Below, in pieces: positions 33,793 to 43,183 of a stretch of 64,000 nt of DNA. The stretch covers positions 1-64,000 of the forward strand of contig JAJFTJ010000002.1 of NCBI GenBank assembly GCA_021373015.1. Direction: 5' to 3'. The position numbers and the translations under genes are program-made. Source of the stretch: Nitrospiraceae bacterium (GTDB taxonomy: Bacteria; Nitrospirota; Thermodesulfovibrionia; Thermodesulfovibrionales; UBA1546). A model generated the notes under the pieces. It had not been told where the DNA came from. It saw only the letters and a list, made by a program, of their open reading frames with translations, and did not search any database. How positions within the stretch are numbered: the stretch's first letter is position 1; each line of letters opens with the position of its first letter.

Positions 33793-34439
33793 GGTGTAAA
33801 CCTCAATCCAATTTCTTCCATGTCATATGGAGGCGGTGTTACGGGGCTTGCCTTTGTTATTGCCCTTAAAACGGATTTATCAAAAAGAACATCTCCTGAA
33901 CTTTTCTCAATTCGGTTGATTTTTACTGCTCCGTCTTTTTTTATTGTTACTGTGATTATCGCCTCGAGTGTCATGTCGCTTTTTGACGGGAATGCCCAAT
34001 TCTGCCTTATTTCTTCTCCTATTTTTTTCTCATAGCTTCCCATGGAGATCCCGCTACCTGTTGTGTCTTGTGTATTTGAAGAAGTCACAGTCTCGGAATT
34101 ACCTGAAGCCTTGAGTGAAATTATATTTCTCAGTTTTACAGTTTCGGCAGCTTTCTTTTTTCCTTTTAAAGCAGCAATTCTGTCAGAGGCATATTGTTTT
34201 TCATCTTCTTTAGAATCCACATTTTTTGAGCCGTTGATTGACGCTGAGTCAGAAGATGTTTTTGGTATTGCTGCAGGTGCAGATGCGCTTTCAACTTCGG
34301 GACCAACAAGATTTACGATGTATGAGGCGGGCCTGATAAAGTGATTTGTCTGCTTGATTATTATTACTGCTACGAGGAAAAAAGTTATATGAAGTGCGAG
34401 CGATATAATCGCTGTTGTGCGAAGTTCGGGCTTCCTCAT
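33789..34439 (-). CDS. tolA: TolA-like / TonB C-terminal domain protein
   Basis: A 216-residue inner-membrane protein that spans the periplasm. One N-terminal membrane helix (AIISLALHITFFLVAVIII) is followed by a low-complexity linker, and the TonB/TolA-type C-terminal domain (NWAFPSKSDMTLEAIITVTI, IEKSSGDVLFDKSVLRAI). It is shorter than E. coli TolA (421) and lacks the long alanine-lysine helix. Position between tolR and tolB, with 4-nt overlaps at both ends, identifies it as the TolA of this system. Confidence 0.9.
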   Translation of the reverse strand: MRKPELRTTAIISLALHITFFLVAVIIIKQTNHFIRPASYIVNLVGPEVESASAPAAIPKTSSDSASINGSKNVDSKEDEKQYASDRIAALKGKKKAAETVKLRNIISLKASGNSETVTSSNTQDTTGSGISMGSYEKKIGEEIRQNWAFPSKSDMTLEAIITVTIKKDGAVKINRIEKSSGDVLFDKSVLRAITKASPVTPPPYDMEEIGLRFTP

Positions 34440-34843
34440 TTTTCACTTAAGTCAATCTTTGGTTCAGTAATCATCCCGAGTTTTTCTATTCCGGCTGCTT
34501 TTATATCACCCATTACCGCAACAACAAAACCGTATGACACATCCTTGTCAGCCTTTAAAAAAACATTAGGTCTGGAAGAGCTTAATGCCAGGAGTTTTTC
34601 TTTCATTGAAGAAAGTGATACAGAGATGTCATTCATGTAAATGCTGCCGTCTTTTTTCACTACAACAGTTATTCTTTCTTCAGGAGGAAGATCTTTGCCT
34701 TTAGCCTTTGGAAGATTGACATCGATTCCCTGCTGTAGCAGTGGAGCTGTAACCATGAATATTATTAACAGCACCAGCATTACATCAACGAATGGCGTTA
34801 CATTTATTTCTGATAATACGCTTTTGTTTCGTTCAGTCTTCAT
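34436..34843 (-). CDS. tolR: Tol-Pal proton-channel subunit TolR (ExbD family)
   Basis: A 135-residue ExbD/TolR protein. INVTPFVDVMLVLLIIFMVT is the single membrane helix with the conserved proton-carrying Asp; the rest is periplasmic. It works with TolQ to power TolA. It begins 3 nt after tolQ and overlaps tolA by 4 nt. Confidence 0.95.
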   Translation of the reverse strand: MKTERNKSVLSEINVTPFVDVMLVLLIIFMVTAPLLQQGIDVNLPKAKGKDLPPEERITVVVKKDGSIYMNDISVSLSSMKEKLLALSSSRPNVFLKADKDVSYGFVVAVMGDIKAAGIEKLGMITEPKIDLSEK

Positions 34844-34846
34844 TTT

Positions 34847-35467
34847 TTACTCTTTAGCAAAGAAATCGAGGAGTTCTTCTGAAAAATCCTCCATCTCTAT
34901 AATCATCTCTCTTGCCCTGCTAAGATAGTAGTTGTATGCAATAACAGCTGGAATTGCCGCAGCAAGTCCTGCCGCTGTTGTAATAAGCGCCTCTGCGATT
35001 CCGGGCGCTACAACTGCAAGCGATGCTGAACCTGCAGCCCCGATTCCCCTGAATGCGTTCATTATTCCCCATACAGTTCCGAATAAACCGATGAATGGAG
35101 TTGTTGAGCCTGTTGTCGCAAGGAAGTTCAGGTATTTCTCGAGTTTTGCGGATTCTAGCGCTTCATACCGCCTTAATATTCTTTTTATTTCAGTTTTATC
35201 CTGAGTTTGCTCGCTTGCTGTGTATTTAAATACATTAGCCAGAGGGCTTAGATTAAGTGTCCTTGTGATGCCTGACAGTGCTTTTACATCACGTCCTGCC
35301 CTGTATGCCTCGAGGAAAATGTCTGTTTCCTTGTCTGCCCGTGACATATAGCGTTGTTTATAAAATATTATTGCCCATGAAACAACCGAGAAGAAAACAA
35401 GGATGAGAATGACGAATTTAACGACAAGACTTGCCTGTAATATTAATTGAATGACAGAATGTTGCAT
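34847..35467 (-). CDS. tolQ: Tol-Pal proton-channel subunit TolQ (ExbB/MotA family)
   Basis: A 206-residue membrane protein with three helices. PFIGLFGTVWGIMNAFRGIG and GIAEALITTAAGLAAAIPAVIAYN are the conserved channel-forming segments of the MotA/TolQ/ExbB family. It is the first gene of tolQRAB-pal-cpoB-moaA, with AGGAGA as ribosome binding site. The 110-nt gap upstream should hold the operon promoter; I could not pick a convincing one. Confidence 0.95.
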   Translation of the reverse strand: MQHSVIQLILQASLVVKFVILILVFFSVVSWAIIFYKQRYMSRADKETDIFLEAYRAGRDVKALSGITRTLNLSPLANVFKYTASEQTQDKTEIKRILRRYEALESAKLEKYLNFLATTGSTTPFIGLFGTVWGIMNAFRGIGAAGSASLAVVAPGIAEALITTAAGLAAAIPAVIAYNYYLSRAREMIIEMEDFSEELLDFFAKE

Positions 35468-35577
35468 TGATATTCTCCTGTTTTAAGATTGAGAAAATAC
35501 TGATTTTTAAAAACGTTTCTATTATAAGTCAAACGAATTTTTTATTCCATAGCCATAAGATAAAATATTAGGTATGA

Positions 35578-36249
35578 TCAATGGGGCTTTCTTGCCTGTG
35601 CTAGTTTTTTTGCCGCTGTTCTGAGCGCATCTGATATATTCCTGTTTTTTTCGATTATAGAAAGGTCTTTGAGTTTTAAACTTGTAAGCATCGGGATTGC
35701 TACGCCGGCCGGAGTTTTCGGGTTTGTTATAACTGCAAGGAGGATTTCATACTTTTTCATCCATTCCCTGTTTTTCATTATAGCGCGCAAAAGTTCGTCA
35801 GGTATTGAACGCTGGTGTGCAAGTATCTCTATCTCGGATTCGGATATTTTGGGGTTCTCAATTACTGCCAGCATTATTTGTTTGTTCGGATCTTTTAAAA
35901 GAATAGACCTTGCTTCTCTGCCGCCTCTCATAGCCAGCATTCTTTTTTCAGATATGTTTAGACTATGGATTCTCTGAAGAATGCTGTCAGAACGCATAGA
36001 GTCTTCTCCTGCTGTCTGAGACTCTGAACTGACATTTACAGGTATCTGCAATTGTTTTGCGGCTTCTTCCTTAATATTCTGCGGAGCAGACGGATGCTCT
36101 ACAAGTAAAAATAATATCTCAGGTCTCTTCCTGTTTGCGTTTAATATCTCTTCAAAAAGATTATCGTCATCTACCTCAGCGAGCAAAGCCTCTATAGCAT
36201 CTTTTGAAGCCAATGAAAAGTCGACTCCAATGGCAATTTGTTCGTCCAT
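35578..36249 (-). CDS. Helical-repeat hypothetical protein
   Basis: A 223-residue protein without signal peptide or membrane helix. Short helical units with N-P turns recur: LVEHPSAPQNIKEEAAKQL, VIENPKISESEIEILAHQ, VITNPKTPAGVAIPMLTSL. This is the look of HEAT/leucine-rich-variant or DUF2336-like repeat proteins, which usually bind other proteins. Function unknown. Its start codon lies directly at the tlyA stop, so it is translated with the tlyA-dxs-ispA group. Confidence 0.7.
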   Translation of the reverse strand: MDEQIAIGVDFSLASKDAIEALLAEVDDDNLFEEILNANRKRPEILFLLVEHPSAPQNIKEEAAKQLQIPVNVSSESQTAGEDSMRSDSILQRIHSLNISEKRMLAMRGGREARSILLKDPNKQIMLAVIENPKISESEIEILAHQRSIPDELLRAIMKNREWMKKYEILLAVITNPKTPAGVAIPMLTSLKLKDLSIIEKNRNISDALRTAAKKLAQARKPH

Positions 36250-36987
36250 TTACGATTGCTCCTTTTTCATATATATAAAATATTCTACATTGCCTTTTTG
36301 TCCTTTTACAGGAGATTCGAAAACTCCGACTGTTGTCAATCCTGAACCCTCAAGGCTTTTTCTTGTTAACTCAACGCATTGTAATCGTTTTTCCTCATTT
36401 CTTACAATGCCGCCTTTTCCGACATCTTTTTTCCCAACTTCAAACTGAGGTTTGATAAGACATAGAATCTCACCGTTATTTTTTACGAATTCGGCTGTTT
36501 TAGGAATAATCTTTGTAAGTGATATGAAAGACACATCAGCGGTTGCAAAATCGATATCATCAGAAATTTTTTCTCTTCCAATATGTCTCATATTTGTTCT
36601 TTCAAGGAGTATTATCCGCGGGTCATTTCTCAAAGACCATGCTATCTGGCCGTAGCCAACATCAATGCAGTAAATTTTTTTTGCTCCCATCTTGAGCATG
36701 CAGTCAGTAAACCCGCCTGTTGATGAGCCCACATCCATCGCAATCTTATCTTTCAGGTCAATTTTGAAAAAATCTATTGCAGATTTAAGTTTGAGTCCGC
36801 CTCTGCTGACAAAAGGGATGTCGTCTTTTTTTAGGCTGATATCTGAATCATCTGATATCAATGTGCCTGCTTTTGTAATGGTCAGTCCATTAACAGAAAC
36901 AGCACCTTCCATTATCAGGGCTTTCGCCCTTTCCCTGCTTTTTACAAATCCTTTATCTGTAAGTATCTTATCTAACCTTTCTTTCAT
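36250..36987 (-). CDS. tlyA: TlyA family RNA methyltransferase (S4 plus FtsJ-like domain)
   Basis: A 245-residue protein. An N-terminal S4 RNA-binding domain (RLDKILTDKGFVKSRERAKAL) precedes a Rossmann methyltransferase with SAM motif AMDVGSSTGGFTDC. This matches TlyA, a 2'-O-methyltransferase of rRNA cytidines in Mycobacterium, also called hemolysin A in older annotation. It overlaps dxs by 4 nt, an arrangement seen in many bacteria. Confidence 0.9.
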   Translation of the reverse strand: MKERLDKILTDKGFVKSRERAKALIMEGAVSVNGLTITKAGTLISDDSDISLKKDDIPFVSRGGLKLKSAIDFFKIDLKDKIAMDVGSSTGGFTDCMLKMGAKKIYCIDVGYGQIAWSLRNDPRIILLERTNMRHIGREKISDDIDFATADVSFISLTKIIPKTAEFVKNNGEILCLIKPQFEVGKKDVGKGGIVRNEEKRLQCVELTRKSLEGSGLTTVGVFESPVKGQKGNVEYFIYMKKEQS

Positions 36988-38876
36988 TGTTCAATTTTCA
37001 GCTCTAAGTCTTTAAGCATAGAGACCGCAGTATTATAAATCCCTTCCTCATCAATGCTGTATTTTTTTCTAAGGATTATCTGCGAACCCTGCTCCACAAA
37101 TTCATCAGGTATGCCGAGCAGTTTTATCCTGACATCACGAATATCCAGCTCATTCAGGCATTCCAAGACTGCGCTTCCGAACCCGCCAGCAACAACATTG
37201 TCCTCTATTGTTAGCAGCCGCTTTGTTTTTGCCGAGATTGAAGATATGAGTTTTTTGTCTATCGGTTTTATAAACCTTGCATTTATTACTGCTGCCATAA
37301 TGCCTTCTTTTTTAAGACGTATTGCTGCCCCCAGAGCAGGATAAACAGTGTTGCCTATTGCAATTAATGCAATGTCGTCCCCTTCTATTAATATTTCTGC
37401 CTCGCCTGTACTAAATCGTCCTGATAAATGAATCCTTGATTCAGGGGATGGTATTTTTCCTCGGGGATATCTTATTGCAGAAGGACAATTGCAATTTAAG
37501 GCGAGCTTCAGCATTTTTTTTAATTCAATATCATCTTTTGGCGCCATCACGATCAAATTTGGGATATGCCTTAGATAGGAGATATCAAATACACCCTGAT
37601 GTGTTGGCCCGTCCTCGCCGACTATGCCTGCACGGTCAATAGCAAAGATAACCGGCAGATTCTGAACACAGACATCATGAATAATTTCATCGTATGCTCT
37701 CTGTAAAAAAGTAGAATAAATCGCAACAACAGGCCTTAAGCCCTGTGTTGCAAGTCCGGCTGCAAATGTTACAGCATGGGGTTCTGCAATCCCCACATCG
37801 TAAAATCTTTCAGGATATTTTTCTGCAAAAGGCTCAAGCCCTGTCCCTTCTTTCATCGCTGCTGCTATAGCGATAATTCTTTTATCATCCTCTGCAAGTT
37901 CTATAAGCGCATCCCCGAAAACCTTGCTGTATGAGGTTGTCCTCTGGTCGCTGAGCGGGTCTCCGGTCTCGACCTCGAATGGACCAATGCCGTGATAAAT
38001 GCACGGATCTTCTTCTGAAAATTTATATCCTTTTCCTTTTTTTGTGACGATATGCACCAGAGAAGGTTCTTTAATTTCTTTTATCCCTTTAAATGTCTCG
38101 ATAAGAAGATGTATATTATGTCCGTCAATTGGGCCGACATAATTAAACCCAAGATCTTCAAAAAGTCCGCCTGGAAGAAAGAATCCCTTTAGGCTTCCTT
38201 CTGCGCGCTCTGCAATTTTTGCTACTGAGCCTCCGATCTTTGGTATGCCTTCAAGCAGAGCCTTTGTCTCTTTCCTGAATTTTTGATATGCACTGCTGGT
38301 CAGAACTTTGCTCAGATAATTAGACATGGCTCCAACATTGGGTGATATGGACATCTCATTGTCATTCAGTATTACTATCAAGTCTTTTTTAAGATGCCCT
38401 GCCTGATTAAGTCCTTCATAGGCAAGCCCTGCAGTAAGAGCTCCGTCGCCAATTACAGCAATGACCTTGAACTTTTCACTGTTCTTATCTCGTCCTGCTA
38501 TTATTCCGAGCGCTGCAGATATCGAGGTTGAACTGTGGCCGGAGCCGAATGCATCGTGAATGCTTTCATCTCTTCTTGGAAATCCTCCGATGCCTTTATA
38601 TTTTCTCAGGGTTGAGAATTTTTCGTATCTGCCTGTCAGGAGTTTATGGCTGTATGACTGGTGTCCAACGTCCCATATGATTTTATCTGTTGGCGAGTCA
38701 AACGCAAAATGAAGCGCGATTGTGAGTTCTATTACTCCCAGATTTGACGATAAATGTCCGCCATTCATTGCAACCTGTTTTATAATCAGACTTCTGAGTT
38801 CTTCTGACAAACGATTCAGGTCTTCGATCTTGAGAGATTTTAAATCCTGCGGCGAGTTTATGTTTTCTATTAACAA
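36984..38876 (-). CDS. dxs: 1-deoxy-D-xylulose-5-phosphate synthase
   Basis: Thiamine-diphosphate enzyme at the entry of the MEP isoprenoid pathway: pyruvate plus glyceraldehyde-3-phosphate to DXP. Its 630 residues fit. GDGALTAGLAYEGLNQAG...NDNEMSIS is the cofactor-binding segment, and YSTFLQRAYDEIIHDVCVQ with FAIDRAGIVGEDGPTHQG lies in the pyrimidine-binding domain. It follows the prenyl synthase gene by 28 nt. Confidence 0.97.
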   Translation of the reverse strand: MLIENINSPQDLKSLKIEDLNRLSEELRSLIIKQVAMNGGHLSSNLGVIELTIALHFAFDSPTDKIIWDVGHQSYSHKLLTGRYEKFSTLRKYKGIGGFPRRDESIHDAFGSGHSSTSISAALGIIAGRDKNSEKFKVIAVIGDGALTAGLAYEGLNQAGHLKKDLIVILNDNEMSISPNVGAMSNYLSKVLTSSAYQKFRKETKALLEGIPKIGGSVAKIAERAEGSLKGFFLPGGLFEDLGFNYVGPIDGHNIHLLIETFKGIKEIKEPSLVHIVTKKGKGYKFSEEDPCIYHGIGPFEVETGDPLSDQRTTSYSKVFGDALIELAEDDKRIIAIAAAMKEGTGLEPFAEKYPERFYDVGIAEPHAVTFAAGLATQGLRPVVAIYSTFLQRAYDEIIHDVCVQNLPVIFAIDRAGIVGEDGPTHQGVFDISYLRHIPNLIVMAPKDDIELKKMLKLALNCNCPSAIRYPRGKIPSPESRIHLSGRFSTGEAEILIEGDDIALIAIGNTVYPALGAAIRLKKEGIMAAVINARFIKPIDKKLISSISAKTKRLLTIEDNVVAGGFGSAVLECLNELDIRDVRIKLLGIPDEFVEQGSQIILRKKYSIDEEGIYNTAVSMLKDLELKIEQ

Positions 38877-38904
38877 CTTAATATCCTTCTTTTATTGCTT
38901 AAAG

Positions 38905-39792
38905 CTAATTTTTTCTTTCCAGCAGATACTTGGCAACAGCCCTTAAAGGTTCTGCTTTTTTATCAAATGCTGAAAGTGCATCTATTGCGTTGTTTATTAA
39001 TTCTTTTGCTTTTTGCTTGGATCTCTCCAATCCGTACAACTTGGGATAAGTCATTTTTTGTTTTTTTTCATCAGAACCTTTTGGTTTGCCCAGCACCTCA
39101 GTCTCACCCTCTACATCAAGTATATCATCAACAACCTGAAAGGCAAGGCCGATATTTTCAGCGTATTCTGAAAGTTTTTTCAGCATATCATCTTTGCATC
39201 CTGCAAGAATTCCGCCAGTGCGTACGGAGGCAATTATTAGTGCTGCGGTCTTGCGGTTATGCATGAACAATAGCGTTTCCTCATCAGGTTCAGAATTTTC
39301 TGAAAGAAGATCCTGTGCCTGTCCTCCGACCATTCCCAGAACCCCGGATGCCTTTGATATCTCTTCTATGACTTTTAGCAGTGCAGATTCAGTTATTTTT
39401 GGAGATTTATTTTTTGACAGAAGATAAAATGCCTCTGTAAGAAGTCCGTCTCCGGCAAGTATTGCCATCCCTTCGCCAAAAACCTTGTGGTTTGTCGGCT
39501 TGCCCCGCCTTAGATCATCGTTATCCATTGCAGGAAGGTCGTCATGAATTAAGGAATAGGTATGAATAAATTCGAGTGAAGATGCATAAGGGATGATTCC
39601 CTCTGTATTTCCCCCACATGCCTCATAAGATGCAATGCAGAGTATCGGCCTTATTCTTTTGCCTCCTGCAGAAAGGGAATACACAATCGAATCTCTTAAA
39701 GTCTCTGGTTTATAGGAGACATCAAAATAACTTCCTATGAATTGGTCAACAAGCCTGCGCCTGTCATTGAGATAAGACTTTAAATCGAACAT
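38905..39792 (-). CDS. ispA: Polyprenyl diphosphate synthase (farnesyl/geranylgeranyl type)
   Basis: Condenses isopentenyl diphosphate with allylic diphosphates. The first Asp-rich motif is HDDLPAMDNDDLRRGKPTNH and the second DDILDVEG; 295 residues fits IspA/GGPP synthase. Product length cannot be decided from sequence alone. It precedes dxs in an ispA-dxs-tlyA arrangement; xseAB, often upstream, is absent and sdhB is there instead, 19 nt away. Confidence 0.93.
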   Translation of the reverse strand: MFDLKSYLNDRRRLVDQFIGSYFDVSYKPETLRDSIVYSLSAGGKRIRPILCIASYEACGGNTEGIIPYASSLEFIHTYSLIHDDLPAMDNDDLRRGKPTNHKVFGEGMAILAGDGLLTEAFYLLSKNKSPKITESALLKVIEEISKASGVLGMVGGQAQDLLSENSEPDEETLLFMHNRKTAALIIASVRTGGILAGCKDDMLKKLSEYAENIGLAFQVVDDILDVEGETEVLGKPKGSDEKKQKMTYPKLYGLERSKQKAKELINNAIDALSAFDKKAEPLRAVAKYLLERKN

Positions 39793-39811
39793 GCAGTATT
39801 TTAACTCAAAA

Positions 39812-40552
39812 TCAAGGAAGAAGTGACTTGATAAACTCCCTGTTCAGTTTTGCAATAAATTTTACCTTTATGCCTTTGGGACAGACAGCCTCGCATTCGT
39901 AGTGATTGCTGCAATTTCCAAATCCCTGTTTTAGCATTTCTTCTGTCATTGCGCAGACTCTGCGTTTTGCCTCTGCTTTTCCCTGTGGAAGCATTGCAAG
40001 ATGTGATACCTTTGCTGATGTGAAAAGCATTGCAGAACCATTAGGACATGCTGCAACACATGCGCCGCATCCAATGCACTCAGAGGCATCCATTGCAGTT
40101 TCGGCATCATCTTTTGGAATTAAAATTGTATTTGCATCTGGAACCCCGCCTGTATGAACTGATATATAACCGCCTGCCTGTATCAAACGGTCTAAGGTGC
40201 TTCTGTCAACAATAAGGTCTTTTATAACAGGGAATGCCTTTGCACGAAAAGGCTCGATGTAAACGGCATCTCCGTTTTTAAAATTTCTCATATGCAGTTG
40301 GCATACAGTAGTTTTTTTCTGAGGTCCGTGGGGAATTCCGTTGATGACCTGCGAACAAGCTCCGCATATTCCCTCTCTGCAGTCATGGTCGAATGCTATG
40401 GGTTCTTTGCTGTTTTTTATCAGGCCTTCATTTACAACATCAAGCATTTCAAGAAAAGACATATGTTCGCTTATGTTTTTTGCCTCATATTTTTCGAATC
40501 TGCCTTTATCTTCAGGATGTTTCTGGCGCCATACATATAGTGTAAGATTCAT
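39812..40552 (-). CDS. sdhB: Succinate dehydrogenase/fumarate reductase iron-sulfur subunit
   Basis: A 246-residue electron-transfer subunit. [20 protein letters not shown] with the later cysteine in TTVCQLH binds the [2Fe-2S] cluster. [13 protein letters not shown] and [13 protein letters not shown] bind the [4Fe-4S] and [3Fe-4S] clusters. The sequence is of the non-classical (Bacillus/Bacteroides-like) type, matching the neighbouring flavoprotein. Third gene of sdhCAB. Confidence 0.93.
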   Translation of the reverse strand: MNLTLYVWRQKHPEDKGRFEKYEAKNISEHMSFLEMLDVVNEGLIKNSKEPIAFDHDCREGICGACSQVINGIPHGPQKKTTVCQLHMRNFKNGDAVYIEPFRAKAFPVIKDLIVDRSTLDRLIQAGGYISVHTGGVPDANTILIPKDDAETAMDASECIGCGACVAACPNGSAMLFTSAKVSHLAMLPQGKAEAKRRVCAMTEEMLKQGFGNCSNHYECEAVCPKGIKVKFIAKLNREFIKSLLP

Positions 40553-40590
40553 GATTATACCCCTTTATAAAAACTTCACAGCCTTGATAA

Positions 40591-42504
40591 TTATTTGTAG
40601 CTCCTTGTTGCCAAAGATATATTCTCGAATGCAAGCAGTTCTTTATGAAGTTCAGGTTCTTTGCCAATCCCTTTAAACTCCCAGGCAGCTACGTGGCAAT
40701 AACCGTTGTCATCTCTTTTTGCCTCGCCGTCCGGCATTTGATACTCTGTTCTGAAATGTCCGCCGCATGATTCTTTGCGGTTAAGAGCATCTATTGACAG
40801 AAGTTCACTGAATTCCAGAAAATCAGCAACGCGTGCCGCTTTTTCCAATTCCTGGTTAAGTCCTTCGCCTGATCCGGTTATCTTTACATTTTCCCAGAAT
40901 TCTGCTCTTAATTCAGGAATCAACTTCAGTGCTTTTTTAATGCCTTCTTCATTTCGAACCATTCCTACATTTTCCCACATGATTTTCCCAAGCTCTCTAT
41001 GAAATTCATTAACTGTTTTTCTTCCATTGATAGAAAGAAGCTTTTTGACTGTTGAATTTATCTCTTCACCGACTTTTTTGAATTCCTCATGGCTTGTGTT
41101 TACAATCCCGGGTTTTGTCCTGCTGAGATAATTTGCGATTGTGTAAGGTATTACAAAATAACCGTCTGCAAGCCCCTGCATCAATGCGCTTGCGCCCAGC
41201 CTGTTTGCCCCATGATCTGAAAAATTTGCCTCGCCTAGAACAAATAATCCCTTGATATTGCTCTCAAGATTATAATCAACCCAAAGTCCTCCCATTGTAT
41301 AATGCGGAGCAGGATAAATTCTCATCGGCTGATTATATGCATTTTCACCTGTAATTCTTTCATACATTTCAAAAAGATTACCGTAGCGTTCTTCGATTGT
41401 GTTTTGCCCAAGTCTGGTTATTGAATCAAAAAAATCAAGATATACACCGTAACCTCCTGGGCCAACACCTCTGCCTTCATCACAGACTTCTTTAGCAGCT
41501 CTTGATGAAATATCTCTCGGCGCAAGATTTCCGAAGCTCGGGTATTTACGTTCAAGATAGTAATCGCGACCATGCTCCGGAATGTCGTTAGGATGTCGCT
41601 TGTCATTCTTATTTTTAGGAACCCATATCCTGCCGTCATTTCTTAGAGATTCAGACATGAGAGTCAGTTTTGACTGATAATCTCCTGTTGCCGGGATGCA
41701 TGTAGGATGTATTTGTGTAAAACATGGGTTTGCAAACAAGGCGCCTTTTTTGTATGCTCTGTAAGTTGCAGTGACATTTGATCCCATCGCATTTGTCGAG
41801 AGATAAAAAACATTCGAATAACCGCCAGTGCATAAGCAGACCGCATCACCAGAAAAAGAGGATATTTCCCCTGTTATTAGATCGCGCACAATAATTCCTT
41901 TTGCCTCTCCATTAACTACAATTAAATCAAGCATTTCTGCGCGCGGATGAAATGTTACATTGTTGGCTTTGATCTGTCTTGAAAGAGCTGAATAAGCTCC
42001 GAGCAGAAGCTGTTGTCCTGTCTGCCCTCTGGCATAAAATGTTCTTGATACCTGTGCTCCGCCGAATGAGCGGTTATCAAGATAACCAGCATAATCGCGT
42101 GCAAAAGGAACGCCTTGAGCAGTACACTGGTCGATTATGTTATTGCTCAACTGAGCAAGACGATATACATTTGCCTCGCGGGATCTGAAATCTCCGCCTT
42201 TTACCGTGTCATGAAAAAGACGCCAGATATTGTCCCCGTCATTTGGATAATTCTTTGCTGCATTTATGCCGCCCTGTGCTGCAATGCTGTGTGCCCTTCT
42301 CGGGCTGTCTTGATAGCAGAAGACCTCCACATTGTATCCGAGTTCTCCGAGTGATGCAGCAGCAGATGCGCCTGCCAAACCTGTTCCGATAACAATTATT
42401 TTATATTTTCTTCTATTTGCAGGGCTTATTAGTTTTAATTCATTGCGTCTCTTATCCCATTTTTCTGAAATCGGACCTGATGGACATTTTCCGTCGAGCG
42501 CCAT
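40591..42504 (-). CDS. sdhA: Succinate dehydrogenase/fumarate reductase flavoprotein subunit
   Basis: A 637-residue subunit with covalent [23 protein letters not shown] is the FAD-binding fold, and [15 protein letters not shown] supplies the histidine-flavin region. [20 protein letters not shown] and the catalytic Arg in [11 protein letters not shown] follow. It belongs to the long SdhA type found in Bacillus and Bacteroides, paired with a single cytochrome b subunit. Direction (succinate oxidation or fumarate reduction) cannot be read from sequence. Starts 5 nt after sdhC. Confidence 0.95.
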   Translation of the reverse strand: MALDGKCPSGPISEKWDKRRNELKLISPANRRKYKIIVIGTGLAGASAAASLGELGYNVEVFCYQDSPRRAHSIAAQGGINAAKNYPNDGDNIWRLFHDTVKGGDFRSREANVYRLAQLSNNIIDQCTAQGVPFARDYAGYLDNRSFGGAQVSRTFYARGQTGQQLLLGAYSALSRQIKANNVTFHPRAEMLDLIVVNGEAKGIIVRDLITGEISSFSGDAVCLCTGGYSNVFYLSTNAMGSNVTATYRAYKKGALFANPCFTQIHPTCIPATGDYQSKLTLMSESLRNDGRIWVPKNKNDKRHPNDIPEHGRDYYLERKYPSFGNLAPRDISSRAAKEVCDEGRGVGPGGYGVYLDFFDSITRLGQNTIEERYGNLFEMYERITGENAYNQPMRIYPAPHYTMGGLWVDYNLESNIKGLFVLGEANFSDHGANRLGASALMQGLADGYFVIPYTIANYLSRTKPGIVNTSHEEFKKVGEEINSTVKKLLSINGRKTVNEFHRELGKIMWENVGMVRNEEGIKKALKLIPELRAEFWENVKITGSGEGLNQELEKAARVADFLEFSELLSIDALNRKESCGGHFRTEYQMPDGEAKRDDNGYCHVAAWEFKGIGKEPELHKELLAFENISLATRSYK

Positions 42505-42509
42505 TTTCT

Positions 42510-43181
42510 CTACCTCCCTAATATTCCGATGAAAATGATTACCGGGATAGAAACGTAACCGCAGAATATTATTACTGCTGCCAGTACAGAAGCCTTTTGA
42601 AATACCGGCAGTGTCTTTTCATTATTAAGGCCTATTGTCTGAATGATACTCTGAATTCCGTGCATAAGATGGAAAAGCAGCGCCAGTATCCCTGCAGTAT
42701 AAAGCAGGGAAATTCCTGTTTTTTTGAAACCAGTAAAGATCATTGCACTGATATCAGGTTTTCCAAAAATATCTTTATTCATCTGTGCTGATGCAGCAGG
42801 GTCGATTGTCTGTATTGTGAAGTGCTGAAGATGATAGACAAGGAATGCACCGATGATTAATCCTGTCCATATCATGTATTCTGATGAAAAAGTAGTATTG
42901 ATCTTTTTCTTTATTTTGTATTTTTTTGGTTTTGCAAAATAATTTTCGAGTTTAAGAAGTATTCCTAAGAAGATGTGTATGGATAAGAGGACAGCTATCA
43001 CAATACGAAAAAGCCACACAATAACGGGAAACTTATGAAGATTTTCTGCGTAGGTATTAATAAATCCAAAATATATAGTGGTATTTCCCAAAAGATGAAT
43101 AATAACAAAAGACAAAAGAGATGCTCCTGTAAAAGCCATGATGAGCTTTTTAACTATGGGATTTCTGAAAAATTTGAGCAT
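42510..43181 (-). CDS. sdhC: Succinate dehydrogenase cytochrome b subunit (type B, diheme)
   Basis: A 223-residue membrane anchor with five hydrophobic helices. [34 protein letters not shown] and [17 protein letters not shown] place conserved histidines that ligate two b hemes. One large cytochrome subunit, rather than SdhC plus SdhD, is typical of type B enzymes. It starts 2 nt after the malic enzyme gene, so four-carbon metabolism genes are co-transcribed. Confidence 0.92.
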   Translation of the reverse strand: MLKFFRNPIVKKLIMAFTGASLLSFVIIHLLGNTTIYFGFINTYAENLHKFPVIVWLFRIVIAVLLSIHIFLGILLKLENYFAKPKKYKIKKKINTTFSSEYMIWTGLIIGAFLVYHLQHFTIQTIDPAASAQMNKDIFGKPDISAMIFTGFKKTGISLLYTAGILALLFHLMHGIQSIIQTIGLNNEKTLPVFQKASVLAAVIIFCGYVSIPVIIFIGILGR

Positions 43182-43183
43182 GA

